Source of the DNA: Albidovulum sediminis
GTDB taxonomy: Bacteria; Pseudomonadota; Alphaproteobacteria; Rhodobacterales; Rhodobacteraceae
Assembly: GCF_025380365.1 (NCBI RefSeq)
Contig: NZ_JAOCQF010000002.1
Location: forward strand, 80,846 to 144,845
Direction of reading: 5' to 3'
Length of the DNA stretch: 64,000 bases
Below the pieces are notes generated by a model. That model searched no databases. It had not been told where the DNA came from and saw only the letters and a program-made list of their open reading frames with translations. Below, one piece after another: positions 51,937 to 60,013 of the stretch. Position 1 is the first letter of the stretch. Each line of letters begins with the position of its first letter. Made by a program: the position numbers and the translations under genes.

Positions 51937-52896
51937 TCAGACCTCGACCGAAGCCGCCAGGCCGCGTTCCACCGCGCGCCGCACGGCAGCCCCGGCAACC
52001 GCGAGGTCCTGCAGGCCCACGCCGGTTCCGTCGAACAGGGTGATCTCTTCCTGCCCCAGGCGCCCCGGTGCAAGCCCCGCGATCACCGCCCCGATCGGGG
52101 TGATGTCAGCCTCGCGCACAAGGCCCGCCGCGATGGCATGCTGTGCCTCGCCGATGCTTACCGACTGCGCCACCTCGTCGGTGAAGAGGCGCGCACGGGC
52201 CAGAAGCGCCGGTTCCACCTCCTGCTTGCCCTTCGTATCGGTTCCCATGCAGGCCAGATGCGTGCCGGGGCCCACATGGGCGGACAGGAGCGAGGCCGCG
52301 GGCGAGGAGGTGATGGTGACGATCACATCGGCCTCCACCATCCGCTCCAGGGCCACCGCCTCGAAGGGCAGCCCCAGTTCCGCGGCCACCTCGCCCAGCT
52401 TCGGCAGCATGTCGGGATGGTAGTTCCAGCCGATGACCCTCTCGAAGCGCCGCACCCTTGCCGCCGCGCGCAACTGGAACGCCGCCTGGTGACCTGCGCC
52501 CACCATGCCCAGGACCTTTGCATCCGGCCGCGCGAGCCGGTCGATCGAGAGGGCCGAGGCCGCGGCCGTGCGCAGCGCGGTCAGAAGATTGCCGCCGACC
52601 ATCGCCGTCGGCCGCCCGCTCTCGGGGTCGAACAGGTAGACCGTCGACTGGTGATTGGTCATGCCCCGCGCCATGTTGCCGGGAAAGTAGCCCCCCGCCT
52701 TCACGCCCAGCATGCCGCCCGCGCGATCCAGCCCCGACTTGAAGCCGTATTGCCGGCCCTCGCCCAGGGCCTCCCGCACCACCGGAAAGTTGGTGGCCTC
52801 GCCCCGCGCCATGGCGGCAAAGGTCGCCTCGACCGCGGCAAAGGCATCCTCGGCCGAGACGAGATCGGCAATCAGCTTCTCAGGCACGATCAGCAT
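51937..52896 (-). CDS. bhcD: Iminosuccinate reductase BhcD (ornithine cyclodeaminase family)
   Basis: 319 residues of the ornithine-cyclodeaminase/mu-crystallin fold. In the beta-hydroxyaspartate cycle BhcD reduces iminosuccinate to L-aspartate. Seen: NAD(P)-binding LGMVGAGHQAAFQLRAAARV near 130, substrate-domain Lys in YGFKSGLDRAGGMLGVKAGG near 55 and GGNLLTALRTAAASALSIDR near 100. Assignment rests on context: it is downstream of bhcC in the order bhcA-B-C-D. Its ribosome site (GAAAGGGAAG) comes at the end of repeat copy F. Confidence 0.92.
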   Translation of the reverse strand: MLIVPEKLIADLVSAEDAFAAVEATFAAMARGEATNFPVVREALGEGRQYGFKSGLDRAGGMLGVKAGGYFPGNMARGMTNHQSTVYLFDPESGRPTAMVGGNLLTALRTAAASALSIDRLARPDAKVLGMVGAGHQAAFQLRAAARVRRFERVIGWNYHPDMLPKLGEVAAELGLPFEAVALERMVEADVIVTITSSPAASLLSAHVGPGTHLACMGTDTKGKQEVEPALLARARLFTDEVAQSVSIGEAQHAIAAGLVREADITPIGAVIAGLAPGRLGQEEITLFDGTGVGLQDLAVAGAAVRRAVERGLAASVEV

Positions 52897-52906
52897 GCCG
52901 CTTCCC

Positions 52907-52954
52907 TTTCATTCTGGTGCAAATACTCCGGGGGTGTGGGGGCAGCGCCCCCAC
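52907..52954 (-). repeat. Intergenic hairpin repeat, copy F (variant tail)
   Basis: Read on the minus strand: stem GTGGGGGC / GCCCCCAC with loop GCT (52936-52954), then ACCCCCGGAGTATTTGCA and CCAGAATGAAA. It splits bhcC from bhcD within the operon and leads straight into the bhcD ribosome site. Confidence 0.85.
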
Positions 52955-52974
52955 CTGCCTAGCGCAATGCGCGA

Positions 52975-54138
52975 TCAATAGGCCTTGCCGCGCGCCGACA
53001 CCGGCCAGACCACCTCGACCTTGCCGTTCCGGACGCCGACGTACCAGTCATGGACGTTGGCGGTCGGGTCGCAGTGGCCGGGCACCAGCTTCAGTTTCTC
53101 GTTGACCTTCAGCACACCGCTGGGGTCCGAAATGACACCATGTTCGTCCGAGCACTTGATGTATTTCACGTCGTCGCGGCCGTAGACGACCGGCAGCCCG
53201 CTGTCGACGGACTGCGCCTTGAGACCCGCGTCGCATATCGCCTTGTCGGCCTTCGCGTGGCTCATGACGCTGGTCAGGATGAAGAAGGCGTTCTCCCATT
53301 CGCCCTGGTCGATCCGGTGCCCGTCCTTGTCGAGGATGCGGCCATAGTCGGCATCCATGAAGGCGTAGGAGCCGCACTGAAGCTCGTTGTAGACGCCCGA
53401 GGCACTTTCGAAATAGTAGGATCCGGTGCCGCCGCCCGAGACGAGTTCCGGATCCAGCCCCGCGGCCTTCAGCCCCTCGACCGCATCCCGGACCATGGCG
53501 ATCGCCGTGTCCAGCTTGGCCTTGCGGTCCTCGTACTTGTCCATGTGCTGCATCGCGCCCTGATAGGCCTGGATGCCGGTGAACTTCAGCCCCGGCGCCG
53601 CATCGACGGCCTTTGCGATCGCTACCACCGCCTCGGTCGTCGTCACGCCGCAGCGGCCTGCGCCGCAGTCGATCTCGATGAAGACCTCCAACTCGGTCCC
53701 GTGCCGGACCGCCGCCGCCGACAGGTCGGCCACGTTGGCGATGTCGTCCACGCAGACGATGATCCGGCTGCCCAGCTTCGGCAACCGCGCCAGCCGGTCG
53801 ATCTTCGCCGGATCGCGCACCTGGTTCGACACCAGCACGTCCTTGATGCCGCCGCGCACGAAGACCTCCGCCTCGCTCACCTTCTGGCAGCAGACGCCGA
53901 CCGCGCCGCCCAGCCGTTCCTGCAGCTTCGCCACGTCGACCGACTTGTGCATCTTGCCATGCACCCGGTGGCGCATCCCGTGCGCCCGGGCATAGTCGCC
54001 CATCTTCCTGATGTTGCGCTCCAGCGCGTCAAGGTCGAGGACGAGGCACGGCGTCTGGATGTCCCTTTCGTCCATGCCGGGCTTGGCGGGAATGTCGAAG
54101 CCGACTTCCAGCGCGTTCAGGTTCACGGGTGCGTTCAT
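52975..54138 (-). CDS. bhcC: Beta-hydroxyaspartate aldolase BhcC
   Basis: 387 residues, a fold-type III PLP enzyme related to D-threonine aldolase. It condenses glycine and glyoxylate to beta-hydroxyaspartate. PLP Lys in HRVHGKMHKSVDVAK near 62; EVFIEIDCGAGRCGVT near 150; VSGGGTGSYYFES near 235; metal ligands in CSDEHGVISD and LVPGHCDPTANVHDW near 330-355. GAGGAGG precedes the ATG at 54138. The gap to bhcB is ten bases. Confidence 0.93.
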   Translation of the reverse strand: MNAPVNLNALEVGFDIPAKPGMDERDIQTPCLVLDLDALERNIRKMGDYARAHGMRHRVHGKMHKSVDVAKLQERLGGAVGVCCQKVSEAEVFVRGGIKDVLVSNQVRDPAKIDRLARLPKLGSRIIVCVDDIANVADLSAAAVRHGTELEVFIEIDCGAGRCGVTTTEAVVAIAKAVDAAPGLKFTGIQAYQGAMQHMDKYEDRKAKLDTAIAMVRDAVEGLKAAGLDPELVSGGGTGSYYFESASGVYNELQCGSYAFMDADYGRILDKDGHRIDQGEWENAFFILTSVMSHAKADKAICDAGLKAQSVDSGLPVVYGRDDVKYIKCSDEHGVISDPSGVLKVNEKLKLVPGHCDPTANVHDWYVGVRNGKVEVVWPVSARGKAY

Positions 54139-54148
54139 TCTTGCCTCC

Positions 54149-55102
54149 TCAGCCCTGCATCCAGGGCAGTCTGTCCAGATCGACGTTGCCGCCGGTGATG
54201 ATCACGCCGACGCGCTTGCCGGCGAAACGGTCGTGGTTCTTCAGGATGGTGGCCAGCGGCACCGCGCTTGACGGTTCCATGACCACGCGCAGGTGTTTCC
54301 AGGTCAGCTTCATCGCCTCGACGATCTCCGCGTCGGAGGCGGTGAAGATGTCGCTGACATGGGTCTTCACGAAGTGCCAGGTCAGGTCCTTGAGCGGCAC
54401 CAGAAGGCCGTCGGCCACCGTCTTCGGCGCGTCATCGGCGATGATGTGGCCGGCCTTGAAGCTGCGATAGGCGTCGTCGGCCTGCTCCGGCTCCGCCGCG
54501 ATCACCTTGGTCTCCGGCGCCAGCGTCGCAAGCGTCAGGCAGGTGCCCGAGATCATGCCGCCGCCGCCGATCGGTGCCACGACGAAATCGAGCCCGTCGG
54601 TATCCTCCACCAGTTCCCGCGAACAGGTTCCCTGACCGGCGATCACGCGCGGGTCGTTGTAGGGATGCACGAAGTCGCCACCGGTTTCGGCCTGCACCTT
54701 CGCGAAGGTCGCCTCACGCGATGAGGTCGAGGGTTCGCATTCGGTGATCCTGCCGCCGTAGCGGCGCACCGTGTCCTTCTTGGCCTGCGGGGCCGTGTGC
54801 GGCATCACCACGTTGCAGGGGATGCCGCGCAGCATGGCGGCATAACTCAGGCACGAGGCGTGGTTGCCGCTGGAATGGGTGGCCACGCCCCTGGCCGCCT
54901 GCGCCTCGTCCAGCCCGAAGACCGCGTTCGCCGCGCCGCGCACCTTGAAGGCGCCCGGCTCCTGGAAGTTCTCGCACTTGAAGAACAGCTCGCAGCCCGC
55001 CAACTCGTTCAGATAGTCCGAGGTGCGGATCGGCGTGCGGCGGATGAAGGGCTTGATGCGGTCGTGCGCATCCAGCATGTCCTGATAGCTCGGGATGTGC
55101 AT
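54149..55102 (-). CDS. bhcB: Beta-hydroxyaspartate dehydratase BhcB
   Basis: 317 residues, fold-type II PLP enzyme of the serine/threonine dehydratase family. It converts beta-hydroxyaspartate to iminosuccinate. PLP Lys in QEPGAFKVRGAANAVF near 55; HSSGNHASCLSYAAMLRGIP near 80; phosphate loop VVAPIGGGGMISGTCL near 175; VIITGGNVDLDRLPW at the end. I use the ATG at 55102 (MHIPSYQDML) with AAGGACC upstream; the ATG at 55117 would add five residues. Confidence 0.94.
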   Translation of the reverse strand: MHIPSYQDMLDAHDRIKPFIRRTPIRTSDYLNELAGCELFFKCENFQEPGAFKVRGAANAVFGLDEAQAARGVATHSSGNHASCLSYAAMLRGIPCNVVMPHTAPQAKKDTVRRYGGRITECEPSTSSREATFAKVQAETGGDFVHPYNDPRVIAGQGTCSRELVEDTDGLDFVVAPIGGGGMISGTCLTLATLAPETKVIAAEPEQADDAYRSFKAGHIIADDAPKTVADGLLVPLKDLTWHFVKTHVSDIFTASDAEIVEAMKLTWKHLRVVMEPSSAVPLATILKNHDRFAGKRVGVIITGGNVDLDRLPWMQG

Positions 55103-55118
55103 GGACTGGTCCTTCATC

Positions 55119-56309
55119 TCACGCCGCCGCCTTCGCGGCCTCACCGGCGCTATTGCGATAATGATCCTGCGCCGCCGCGACGCCCGCGCCAAGCGTGATC
55201 GGATAGCCGAGGTCGGCCATGCACATTTCCGCCGTGGCCAGGCCCGCCAGCATCATCGCATCGGTCAGGCTGCCGAGATGGCCGATGCGGAAGACCTTGC
55301 CCGCGACCTCGCCGAGGCCGACGCCGAAGGCCATGCCATATTTCTCCGCGGCCAGCTTCACGATGTCGGTGCCGTTGAACCCTTCGGGCACGACGACCGC
55401 GGTGACGGTGTCGGAATAAAGGTCCGACGAGGCCGCGCAGGGCCGCATCCCCCAGGCGGCGACGGCGCGGCGCACGCCCTCGGCGATGCGGTGGTGGCGG
55501 GCGTAGACATTGGCCAGCCCCTCGTCCTGCAGCATCTGCACCGAGGTGGCCAGCCCGTTGATCAGCCCGACCGCCGGGGTGTAGGGATAGCCGCCCGCCG
55601 CGTAGGTGCGCATCATGTCGCGGAAGTCGAAGAAGGTGCGGGGCAGGGTGGCGGTGTCCATCGCCGCGACCGCCCTGGGCGACAGGCCGAGGATGGCGAG
55701 GCCCGCGGGCAGCATGAAGCCCTTCTGGCTGCCCGCGACCGCGATATCGACGCCCCAGCCGTCCATCTCGAACGGCATCGAGCCGATGGAACTGACCCCG
55801 TCGACGAAAAGCATCGCGGGATGCTTCGCCCGGTCCATGGCCTTGCGGATGCCGGCGATATCGCTTTTCACACCGGTCGCCGTCTCGTTGTGGGTGGCAA
55901 GAACCGCGCGGATGCGATGCGAAGCATCGGCGGCCAGCGCGGCCTCGATGGCCGCGAGGGGCGCGCCTTCGCCCCAGGGCGTCTCGATGATCTCGACGTT
56001 CAGCCCGTGGCGCTGGCACATGTCGATCCAGCGGTGGCTGAACATGCCGAAACGCGCCGCCAGCACGGTGTCGCCGGGGCTGAGCGTGTTGGAGATCGCC
56101 GCCTCCCACCCACCGGTGCCGGTCGAGGGGAACAGGATGACCTCGCCCGCCCGGGTGCCCAGCACCGCCTTCACGCCGGCGAGGGCCGGCTTGAAGATCC
56201 GCGCGAAGGCGGGCGAACGGTGGTCGACCGTCGGCATGTCGCAGGCCTTGCGGATGACCTCCGGGATGTTGGTCGGGCCGGGAATGAAGACCGGATTCTG
56301 ATAGGACAT
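55119..56309 (-). CDS. bhcA: L-aspartate-glyoxylate aminotransferase BhcA
   Basis: 396 residues, the length of the characterised Paracoccus enzyme; class V aminotransferase fold. It transfers the amino group of aspartate to glyoxylate, giving glycine and oxaloacetate, and so closes the cycle. N-terminal FIPGPTNIPEVIRKA; FPSTGTGGWEAAISNTLSPG near 65; PLP Lys in IAVAGSQKGFMLPAGLA near 195; FRIGHLGSLTDAMMLAGLA near 345. The start is the ATG at 56309 behind GGGGGAG; the 63-residue extension of the longest frame runs through the AT-rich promoter and is spurious. Confidence 0.94.
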   Translation of the reverse strand: MSYQNPVFIPGPTNIPEVIRKACDMPTVDHRSPAFARIFKPALAGVKAVLGTRAGEVILFPSTGTGGWEAAISNTLSPGDTVLAARFGMFSHRWIDMCQRHGLNVEIIETPWGEGAPLAAIEAALAADASHRIRAVLATHNETATGVKSDIAGIRKAMDRAKHPAMLFVDGVSSIGSMPFEMDGWGVDIAVAGSQKGFMLPAGLAILGLSPRAVAAMDTATLPRTFFDFRDMMRTYAAGGYPYTPAVGLINGLATSVQMLQDEGLANVYARHHRIAEGVRRAVAAWGMRPCAASSDLYSDTVTAVVVPEGFNGTDIVKLAAEKYGMAFGVGLGEVAGKVFRIGHLGSLTDAMMLAGLATAEMCMADLGYPITLGAGVAAAQDHYRNSAGEAAKAAA

Positions 56310-56366
56310 GGGCTCCCCCAATTCGGAACAGCCTGCAGGATAGTCGAGCGGGGCAGAGTCTCCAAT

Positions 56367-56451
56367 TTTTTCGAAAAATAATTTCAATGGACGGAAAAAT
56401 GATTCAAGGTGTTGAAACGGTGATGATTTGCGTTTTTCATCGATTGAAACG
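56367..56451. promoter_or_regulatory. bhcA/bhcR divergent control region with paired repeats
   Basis: An AT-rich block in an otherwise GC-rich genome. It holds a palindrome TTTTTCGAAAAA (56367-56378), a near-direct repeat CGAAAAATAATTTCAA (56372-56387) / CGGAAAAATGATTCAA (56392-56407), and two exact TTGAAACG units (56412-56419 and 56444-56451) 32 bases apart, about three helical turns. An IclR-type dimer or tetramer (BhcR) could bind here. Confidence 0.5.
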
Positions 56452-56485
56452 TGTTTTCGGAATGGCAAAAGCAGGAGGGCAGGGG

Positions 56486-57298
56486 ATGGCAGAGCCACGC
56501 GCCAGGGGGCGGCCGAAAAGCTTTCACGACCGCACCGAACAGAACACCATCCAGTCGCTCGACCGCGCGCTGATGATCCTGAAGGTGGTGAGCGAGGCGG
56601 GCGGCCTGACCCTGTCCGAGCTCGCGCACCGCAGCGGGCAGTCCATCCCCACCGTCTACCGCGTGCTGACCACGCTGCAGTCGCACGGCTTCGTCGAGGT
56701 GGAGGAACCGGGCCAGCTCTGGCATGTCGGCGGCGGCGCCTTTCGCGTCGGGTCGGAATTCCTACGCCGCACCAAGGTGGTGGAGCGCGCGCGTCAACCG
56801 ATGGACCGGCTGATGCGGGAAACCGGCGAAACCTCGAACCTCGGGGTGGAACATCGCGACCGGGTGCTGTTCCTGAGCCAGGTGGAGACGCATGAGGCGA
56901 TCCGCGCCTTCTTTCCGCCCGGCACGCTGTCGGCCATGCATACCTCGGGGATCGGCAAGGCGCTGCTGGCCTGGTATCCCGAATCGCGGGTGCGCCAGAT
57001 CGCGGCCGAGGGGTTGGCGACGCTCACCCCCCGCTCGCTCGCGACGACGGAGGCGTTGCTGGCCGATCTTGCCGCGACCCGGTCGCGCGGCTACGCAATC
57101 GACGACCAGGAACGGGCCGAGGGGATGCGCTGCGTCGCCGCGCCGATCTTCAACGCCCATGGCGAGCCGGTGGCGGGCCTCTCGGTCTCGGGCCCCGCGT
57201 TCCGCATGGCGCTTGACGATGCGCCGGCGATCGGGGCGCGCGTCCGTGCCGCGGCAGACACCGTCACCGACGCGACCGGCGGGCGCATGCCGGGATAG
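56486..57298 (+). CDS. bhcR: IclR-family regulator BhcR
   Basis: 270 residues. N-terminal winged helix (SLDRALMILKVVSEAGGLTL, then SELAHRSGQSIPTVYRVLTT) and a C-terminal IclR effector domain (ETSNLGVEHRDRVLFLSQVE, LSAMHTSGIGKALLAW, YAIDDQERAEGMRCVAAPIF). BhcR of Paracoccus responds to glyoxylate and controls bhcABCD; the divergent position here is the same. I use the ATG at 56486 because AGGAGG is seven bases upstream; ATGs at 56462 and 56387 are alternatives. Confidence 0.92.
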   Translation: MAEPRARGRPKSFHDRTEQNTIQSLDRALMILKVVSEAGGLTLSELAHRSGQSIPTVYRVLTTLQSHGFVEVEEPGQLWHVGGGAFRVGSEFLRRTKVVERARQPMDRLMRETGETSNLGVEHRDRVLFLSQVETHEAIRAFFPPGTLSAMHTSGIGKALLAWYPESRVRQIAAEGLATLTPRSLATTEALLADLAATRSRGYAIDDQERAEGMRCVAAPIFNAHGEPVAGLSVSGPAFRMALDDAPAIGARVRAAADTVTDATGGRMPG

Positions 57299-57367
57299 GG
57301 CAAAGCCTGTTTACAGGACCCGGTCGCGGGCGCCATAGTCGGGTCAGGACGCGCCAGGGAGGAAGCC

Positions 57368-57688
57368 ATGCCCTCGATTTCGAAAGAGTTCTCCGGCCAG
57401 ACAGTGATCACGACCTTCGAGATGACCCCCGGCACGGCGCAGGACCTTATGGACGAACTGCGGGAGGCCTATGACAGGTTCATTTCGCACCAGCCCGGCT
57501 TCATCGGCGCGGGCCTGCACATGAACGATGCACAGACCCGCATCGCCAACTATTCGCAGTGGCGGCGGCGCGAGGATTTCCAGGCCATGCTGCGGACCCC
57601 GGAGATGCGGGAAAGAAACCGGCGCATCGCGTCGCTCTGTTCCCGGTTCGAGCCGGTGATGTACGAGGTCATGGCCAGTTACGACTGA
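57368..57688 (+). CDS. Antibiotic-biosynthesis-monooxygenase-fold protein
   Basis: 106 residues. TVITTFEMTPGTAQDLMDEL, RFISHQPGFIGAGLHMNDAQ and RIANYSQWRRREDFQAMLRT give the ABM dimeric barrel pattern (HQPGFI, W-R in the central strand). Purine-rich GGGAGGAAGCC precedes the ATG. It lies between bhcR and the convergent znuA. Substrate unknown; such proteins act as cofactor-free oxygenases or as small-molecule binders. Confidence 0.78.
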   Translation: MPSISKEFSGQTVITTFEMTPGTAQDLMDELREAYDRFISHQPGFIGAGLHMNDAQTRIANYSQWRRREDFQAMLRTPEMRERNRRIASLCSRFEPVMYEVMASYD

Positions 57689-57698
57689 GCCCGCCGGC

Positions 57699-58619
57699 TC
57701 AGTTCCCTTCGGCCAGGCAGTCGCGGAACGCCGCCGCCGTCCCCTCCAGCACGGCGCCGTAAAGGCCCGGCCCGGGTTCCTGAGCGCGACCCTCGGGATC
57801 GAGCGGGCGGCCGATCCGGGCGGATGTGCCCTCTGCCAACGCCGCGATGATCTTCGGATCGCTGCCGGCTTCCGGAAAGACGCAGGCCGCGCCGCCCTGT
57901 TCAAGAAGGGCGCGAATCGCGCTCAGATGCGCCGCGCCGGGTGTTGCGGCGTCGCCTTCGGAAATGCGCTCAGCGATGGTCAGGCCGAAGCGATCCGCAA
58001 AGTAGCCCAGCGCATCGTGGGACACGACGACCGGCGCGCGGGGGGTGGCGGCCAGATCGGCCTCGATCGTCGCAACCACGGCCGCGATGGCAGCCTTCGC
58101 GGCGACTGCGTTGGCGCGGTAGGTGTCGGCATGTTCGCCGTCCATCTCGGCAAGCGTCCCCGCAATCGTGTCGAGCCAGAGGGCGGCGTTGGCAGGGTCA
58201 AGCCAGGCATGCGGGTCGGTGGCGCCGTGGTCGTGGTCGTGCTCGTCTTCATGATCGTCACCCGGCGCGTCCGCGTCGTCGAAGGGGCGAATCCGGGTGC
58301 CGTCCACCTGAAGGAGGGCGACCGAACGGCCGGGTGCGGCGGCCTCAAGCGCGCGGTCCAGCCAAGGTGTCATCTCCGGCCCGATCCAGAAGACGACATC
58401 GGCGGCACCGAGCTCGCCGCGTTGGGACGGGCGCAGCTGAAAGTCGTGCGCATCCGCGCCGCCGACCAGCAGAACGCCCGGTGTCCCCAGTTCCCCCATG
58501 ACGGACGCAACCAGCGAATGGACGACCGGCGTGTCGGTCACGACCTGCGGAACTTCGGCGGCGGCCGGGGCGGCGGCCGAAGTGGCGGCGAGGGCGAGGG
58601 TCAGGGCGAGGCTGCGCAT
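57699..58619 (-). CDS. znuA: Zinc ABC importer binding protein ZnuA
   Basis: 306 residues. Signal peptide RSLALTLALAATSAAAPAAA, then the cluster 9 metal-binding fold: TDTPVVHSLVASVMGELGTP near 30, zinc His in GGADAHDFQLRPSQRG near 62, an acidic His-rich loop (DDHEDEHDHDHGATDPHAW near 118-137), VVSHDALGYFADRFGLTI near 195 and a C-terminal metal Asp region EAGSDPKIIAAL. It delivers zinc to ZnuBC. Divergent from zur across two Zur-box-like sites. Confidence 0.95.
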   Translation of the reverse strand: MRSLALTLALAATSAAAPAAAEVPQVVTDTPVVHSLVASVMGELGTPGVLLVGGADAHDFQLRPSQRGELGAADVVFWIGPEMTPWLDRALEAAAPGRSVALLQVDGTRIRPFDDADAPGDDHEDEHDHDHGATDPHAWLDPANAALWLDTIAGTLAEMDGEHADTYRANAVAAKAAIAAVVATIEADLAATPRAPVVVSHDALGYFADRFGLTIAERISEGDAATPGAAHLSAIRALLEQGGAACVFPEAGSDPKIIAALAEGTSARIGRPLDPEGRAQEPGPGLYGAVLEGTAAAFRDCLAEGN

Positions 58620-58656
58620 GGGAACTCCGTCTTGCGGGCATCCGGCTCATATCTTA

Positions 58657-58671
58657 TGTTATATCGTAACA
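58657..58671. promoter_or_regulatory. Zur box, znuA-proximal
   Basis: TGTTATATCGTAACA, inverted TGTTA / TAACA arms, 38 bases upstream of the znuA start. Matches the AT-rich palindromic form of Zur sites and lies between the two zinc-uptake units. Confidence 0.75.
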
Positions 58672-58683
58672 GTCAAGACGTAT

Positions 58684-58700
58684 TGTGATAACATAACGTA
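58684..58700. promoter_or_regulatory. Zur box, zur-proximal
   Basis: TGTGATAACATAACGTA; shares ATAACATAA with the reverse complement of the first site and lies 9 bases before the zur start, so zur-znuCB is probably autoregulated. Confidence 0.65.
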
Positions 58701-58709
58701 AGGGGCGAA

Positions 58710-59207
58710 ATGACCCAAGGTTGCGACAACGCGGTCCTGGCGTTTGCCAAGCACGACCACGGCCATTGCACGGATGATGTCCTGGCCCGGGCCGACGCGC
58801 TTTCGGAAGAACGCGGCGTCCGGCTGACCCCTGTGCGCCGCCGCGCGCTTGAGATCCTGCTTGAGGCGCACAGGGCCATGGGCGCCTACGAGGTGCTGGA
58901 GCGGCTTGCGGCGGAGGGCTACGGCAACAAGCCCCCCGTCGCCTACAGGGCGCTGGAGTTCCTGGTCGAACAGGGACTGGCGCACCGCATCCGGCGGCTG
59001 AACGCCTTTGCCGCCTGCATGCATCCGGGCGAGACGCATGCCCCGGCCTTCTTCATCTGCCGGACCTGCGGCGCGGTTGCCGAGGCCCCGGCCGAGGCGG
59101 TTCGCGCGGCGATGGAGGTTGCGGCCCGTGCGCTCGGCTTTGCCATCGAGCGCATGAACGCCGAGGCCCTGGGCCTGTGCCCCGGCTGCGCGGAGGCGGC
59201 ACGATGA
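58710..59207 (+). CDS. zur: Zinc uptake regulator Zur (Fur family)
   Basis: 165 residues. A winged helix (VRLTPVRRRALEILLEAHRA, AYEVLERLAAEG, KPPVAYRALEFLVEQGLAHR) and a dimerisation domain with structural zinc cysteines in FICRTCGAVAEAP and LGLCPGCAEA. The His-rich N-terminus (KHDHGHC) is typical of Zur. Represses znu genes when zinc is sufficient. AAGGGG precedes the ATG. Its stop overlaps the znuC start (ATGA). Confidence 0.95.
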   Translation: MTQGCDNAVLAFAKHDHGHCTDDVLARADALSEERGVRLTPVRRRALEILLEAHRAMGAYEVLERLAAEGYGNKPPVAYRALEFLVEQGLAHRIRRLNAFAACMHPGETHAPAFFICRTCGAVAEAPAEAVRAAMEVAARALGFAIERMNAEALGLCPGCAEAAR

Positions 59208-60013
59208 AACTGGTCGAGGCGCGCGGGCTGACCATCCGCCACGGCGACCGCACGATCCTGTCTGCGGTCAACCTCTCCATCACCAAGGGCGAGATCGTCA
59301 CCATCGTCGGCCCGAACGGGTCGGGCAAGTCGACGCTCATCAAGGCGTTGATCGGACTTGAGAAACCTTCGCAAGGACAGGTGAACCGGGCGCCCGGTCT
59401 CAGCATCGGCTATGTTCCGCAGCGGCTGCACCTCGATGCCCGCCTGCCGATGAGCGTGCGGCGGTTCCTGTCGCTGCCCGACCGCGTGACGGACGCCGCA
59501 GCGCAGGTGGCGCTGGCGCGCGTGGGCGTGCCGGGGCTGGGTGCGCGGCAGATGGCGGTGCTGTCGGGCGGGCAGTTCCAGCGTGTCCTGCTGGCGCGCG
59601 CGCTGCTGTCCTCGCCCGAAATCCTGATCCTGGACGAGCCCACGCAGGGCCTTGATCAGCCGGGCGTGGCCGCCTTCTACCGCCTGGTCGAAGAGGTCAG
59701 GGCCGAAACCGGCGTCGCCGTCCTGATGGTCAGCCACGACCTTCATGTGGTGATGAGCGCGACCGACCGCGTCATCTGCCTGAACGGCCATGTCTGCTGC
59801 GAGGGCGCGCCGCACATCGTGTCCGAGGCCCCCGAATACCGGGCGCTTTTCGGGCTGGGAACCGGCGGGGCGCTGGCGCTCTACCGCCATGTGCATGACC
59901 ATGACCATGACCACGACCATGATCACGACCACGGGCATCACCACCATCATCCCGCCGCGCCGCGCGATGCCGCGGACCCGTCCCGCCAAACGCATGAGCG
60001 CCACGATGCCTGA
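59204..60013 (+). CDS. znuC: Zinc ABC importer ATPase ZnuC
   Basis: 269 residues. Walker A GPNGSGKST near 41, VPQRLHLDARLPMSVRRFLS, signature LSGGQFQRVLLARAL near 125, Walker B ILILDEPTQGLDQPG. The C-terminus carries a His/Asp tail (HDHDHDHDHDHGHHHHHP) that probably binds zinc. Coupled to zur upstream; GGAGG lies before the ATG at 59204. Confidence 0.95.
   Translation: MKLVEARGLTIRHGDRTILSAVNLSITKGEIVTIVGPNGSGKSTLIKALIGLEKPSQGQVNRAPGLSIGYVPQRLHLDARLPMSVRRFLSLPDRVTDAAAQVALARVGVPGLGARQMAVLSGGQFQRVLLARALLSSPEILILDEPTQGLDQPGVAAFYRLVEEVRAETGVAVLMVSHDLHVVMSATDRVICLNGHVCCEGAPHIVSEAPEYRALFGLGTGGALALYRHVHDHDHDHDHDHDHGHHHHHPAAPRDAADPSRQTHERHDA

Noticed and set aside
59890-59950. Tandem GACCATGACCAC-type repeat
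   Set aside because: It encodes the His/Asp metal-binding tail of ZnuC, known in zinc transport ATPases.
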